Of a stretch of 64,000 nt of DNA, positions 63,942 through 64,000 are shown piece after piece (position 1 is the first letter of the stretch; each line of letters starts with the position of its first letter). A program made the translations under genes and the position numbers. Location: the NCBI GenBank assembly GCA_012840465.1, contig DULJ01000085.1:20897-84896 (forward strand). The letters run 5' to 3'. Origin of the DNA: Caryophanales bacterium (GTDB taxonomy: Bacteria; Bacillota; Bacilli; Bacillales; Bacillaceae_J). The notes beneath the pieces were generated by a model. It saw nothing but the letters and a program-made list of their open reading frames with translations. It had not been told where the DNA came from and searched no databases.

Positions 63942-64000
63942 ATGACTAGTTTAAATGAACAATCTATGAATTTCAATGGAAGAATTAAGGTTAACTTTAA
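63942..64000 (+). mobile_element. Start of an IS1380-like transposase gene (cut by window end)
   Basis: ATG with AAGGGGG upstream; the 19 visible residues MTSLNEQSMNFNGRIKVNF match the usual opening of IS1380-family transposases. The 390 bp before it hold no gene. The element's left end probably lies within 63870-63930 (AAAGCCCCACTTTTGG...), but its partner end is outside the window. Confidence 0.6.

Overview
This window looks like a chromosome segment of a low-GC, endospore-forming Firmicute in the Bacillaceae (Bacillus/Neobacillus-like). The evidence is a run of Bacillus-type genes in Bacillus-type arrangements: des-desK-desR, a GltC-type LysR regulator, YeeI (YebC family), the ABC-F protein YfmM, the yfkK/yfkI/yfkH/yfkE/yfkD/pdaA block, a ZosA-like zinc ATPase with a PerR-type box, and a SinI-like peptide. 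The AT-rich intergenic DNA, strong AAGGAG-type ribosome binding sites and Bacillaceae-style short repeats agree. Most of the window is ordinary core genome. The last 6 kb is accessory: a C45 hydrolase/AraC pair, unknown genes, a retropepsin-like pair and the start of an IS1380-like element.

Layout. 1-7.5 kb: end of a TetR-like gene, an Spx paralog lacking the second cysteine of CXXC, a YcbZ-type Lon-like protease, then (minus strand) yedE-yedF, divergent from a three-gene polar amino-acid ABC importer. 7.5-10.6 kb: desR, desK, des (membrane-fluidity control). 10.7-16.2 kb: DMT transporter, ketopantoate-reductase family enzyme, CBS-domain transporter, proline dehydrogenase, two small minus-strand genes. 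16.4-25.4 kb: an FtsH paralog, enoyl-CoA hydratase, a lone PurC, an acetyl-CoA hydrolase/succinate CoA-transferase, yeeI, a methyltransferase, a GalT/HIT-like protein and a small heat-shock protein. 25.7-34.4 kb: a tryptophanase-family lyase with a possible leader, a YhgE/Pip protein bracketed by short repeats, a secreted propeller protein, and gdhA divergent from a GltC-like regulator. 34.5-43 kb: SulP and MFS transporters, RF3, Fhs, YfmM. 43.4-58 kb: tandem P-loop protein, the yfk/yfj-like block, a P1B ATPase, class I fumarase, PdaA, an RlmCD-like methyltransferase. 58-64 kb: the accessory end.

The most interesting object is the gene downstream of yedE at 3362-3604 (minus). It is an 80-residue YedF/TusA-family protein that is intact along its whole length, except that the catalytic cysteine codon of the CPxP motif is TGA. 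A bulged hairpin with a GG-containing apical loop lies about 22 nt downstream of that TGA. Together with the adjacent YedE (a family proposed to transport selenium), this reads as a selenocysteine-containing sulfur/selenium carrier that ordinary ORF calling misses. Whether the genome encodes SelA/SelB/SelC/SelD cannot be seen here and decides the question.

Other points worth attention: a ~150-bp structured repeat present three times in full and three times as fragments; GGGGACAGGCAC blocks on both sides of the YhgE/Pip gene; a 22-bp palindrome used twice; a candidate tryptophanase leader peptide with a terminator-like hairpin; gltC facing gdhA rather than gltAB; an orphan SinI-like ORF; and a relic or mini-ORF resembling the C-terminus of RlmCD-type methyltransferases.
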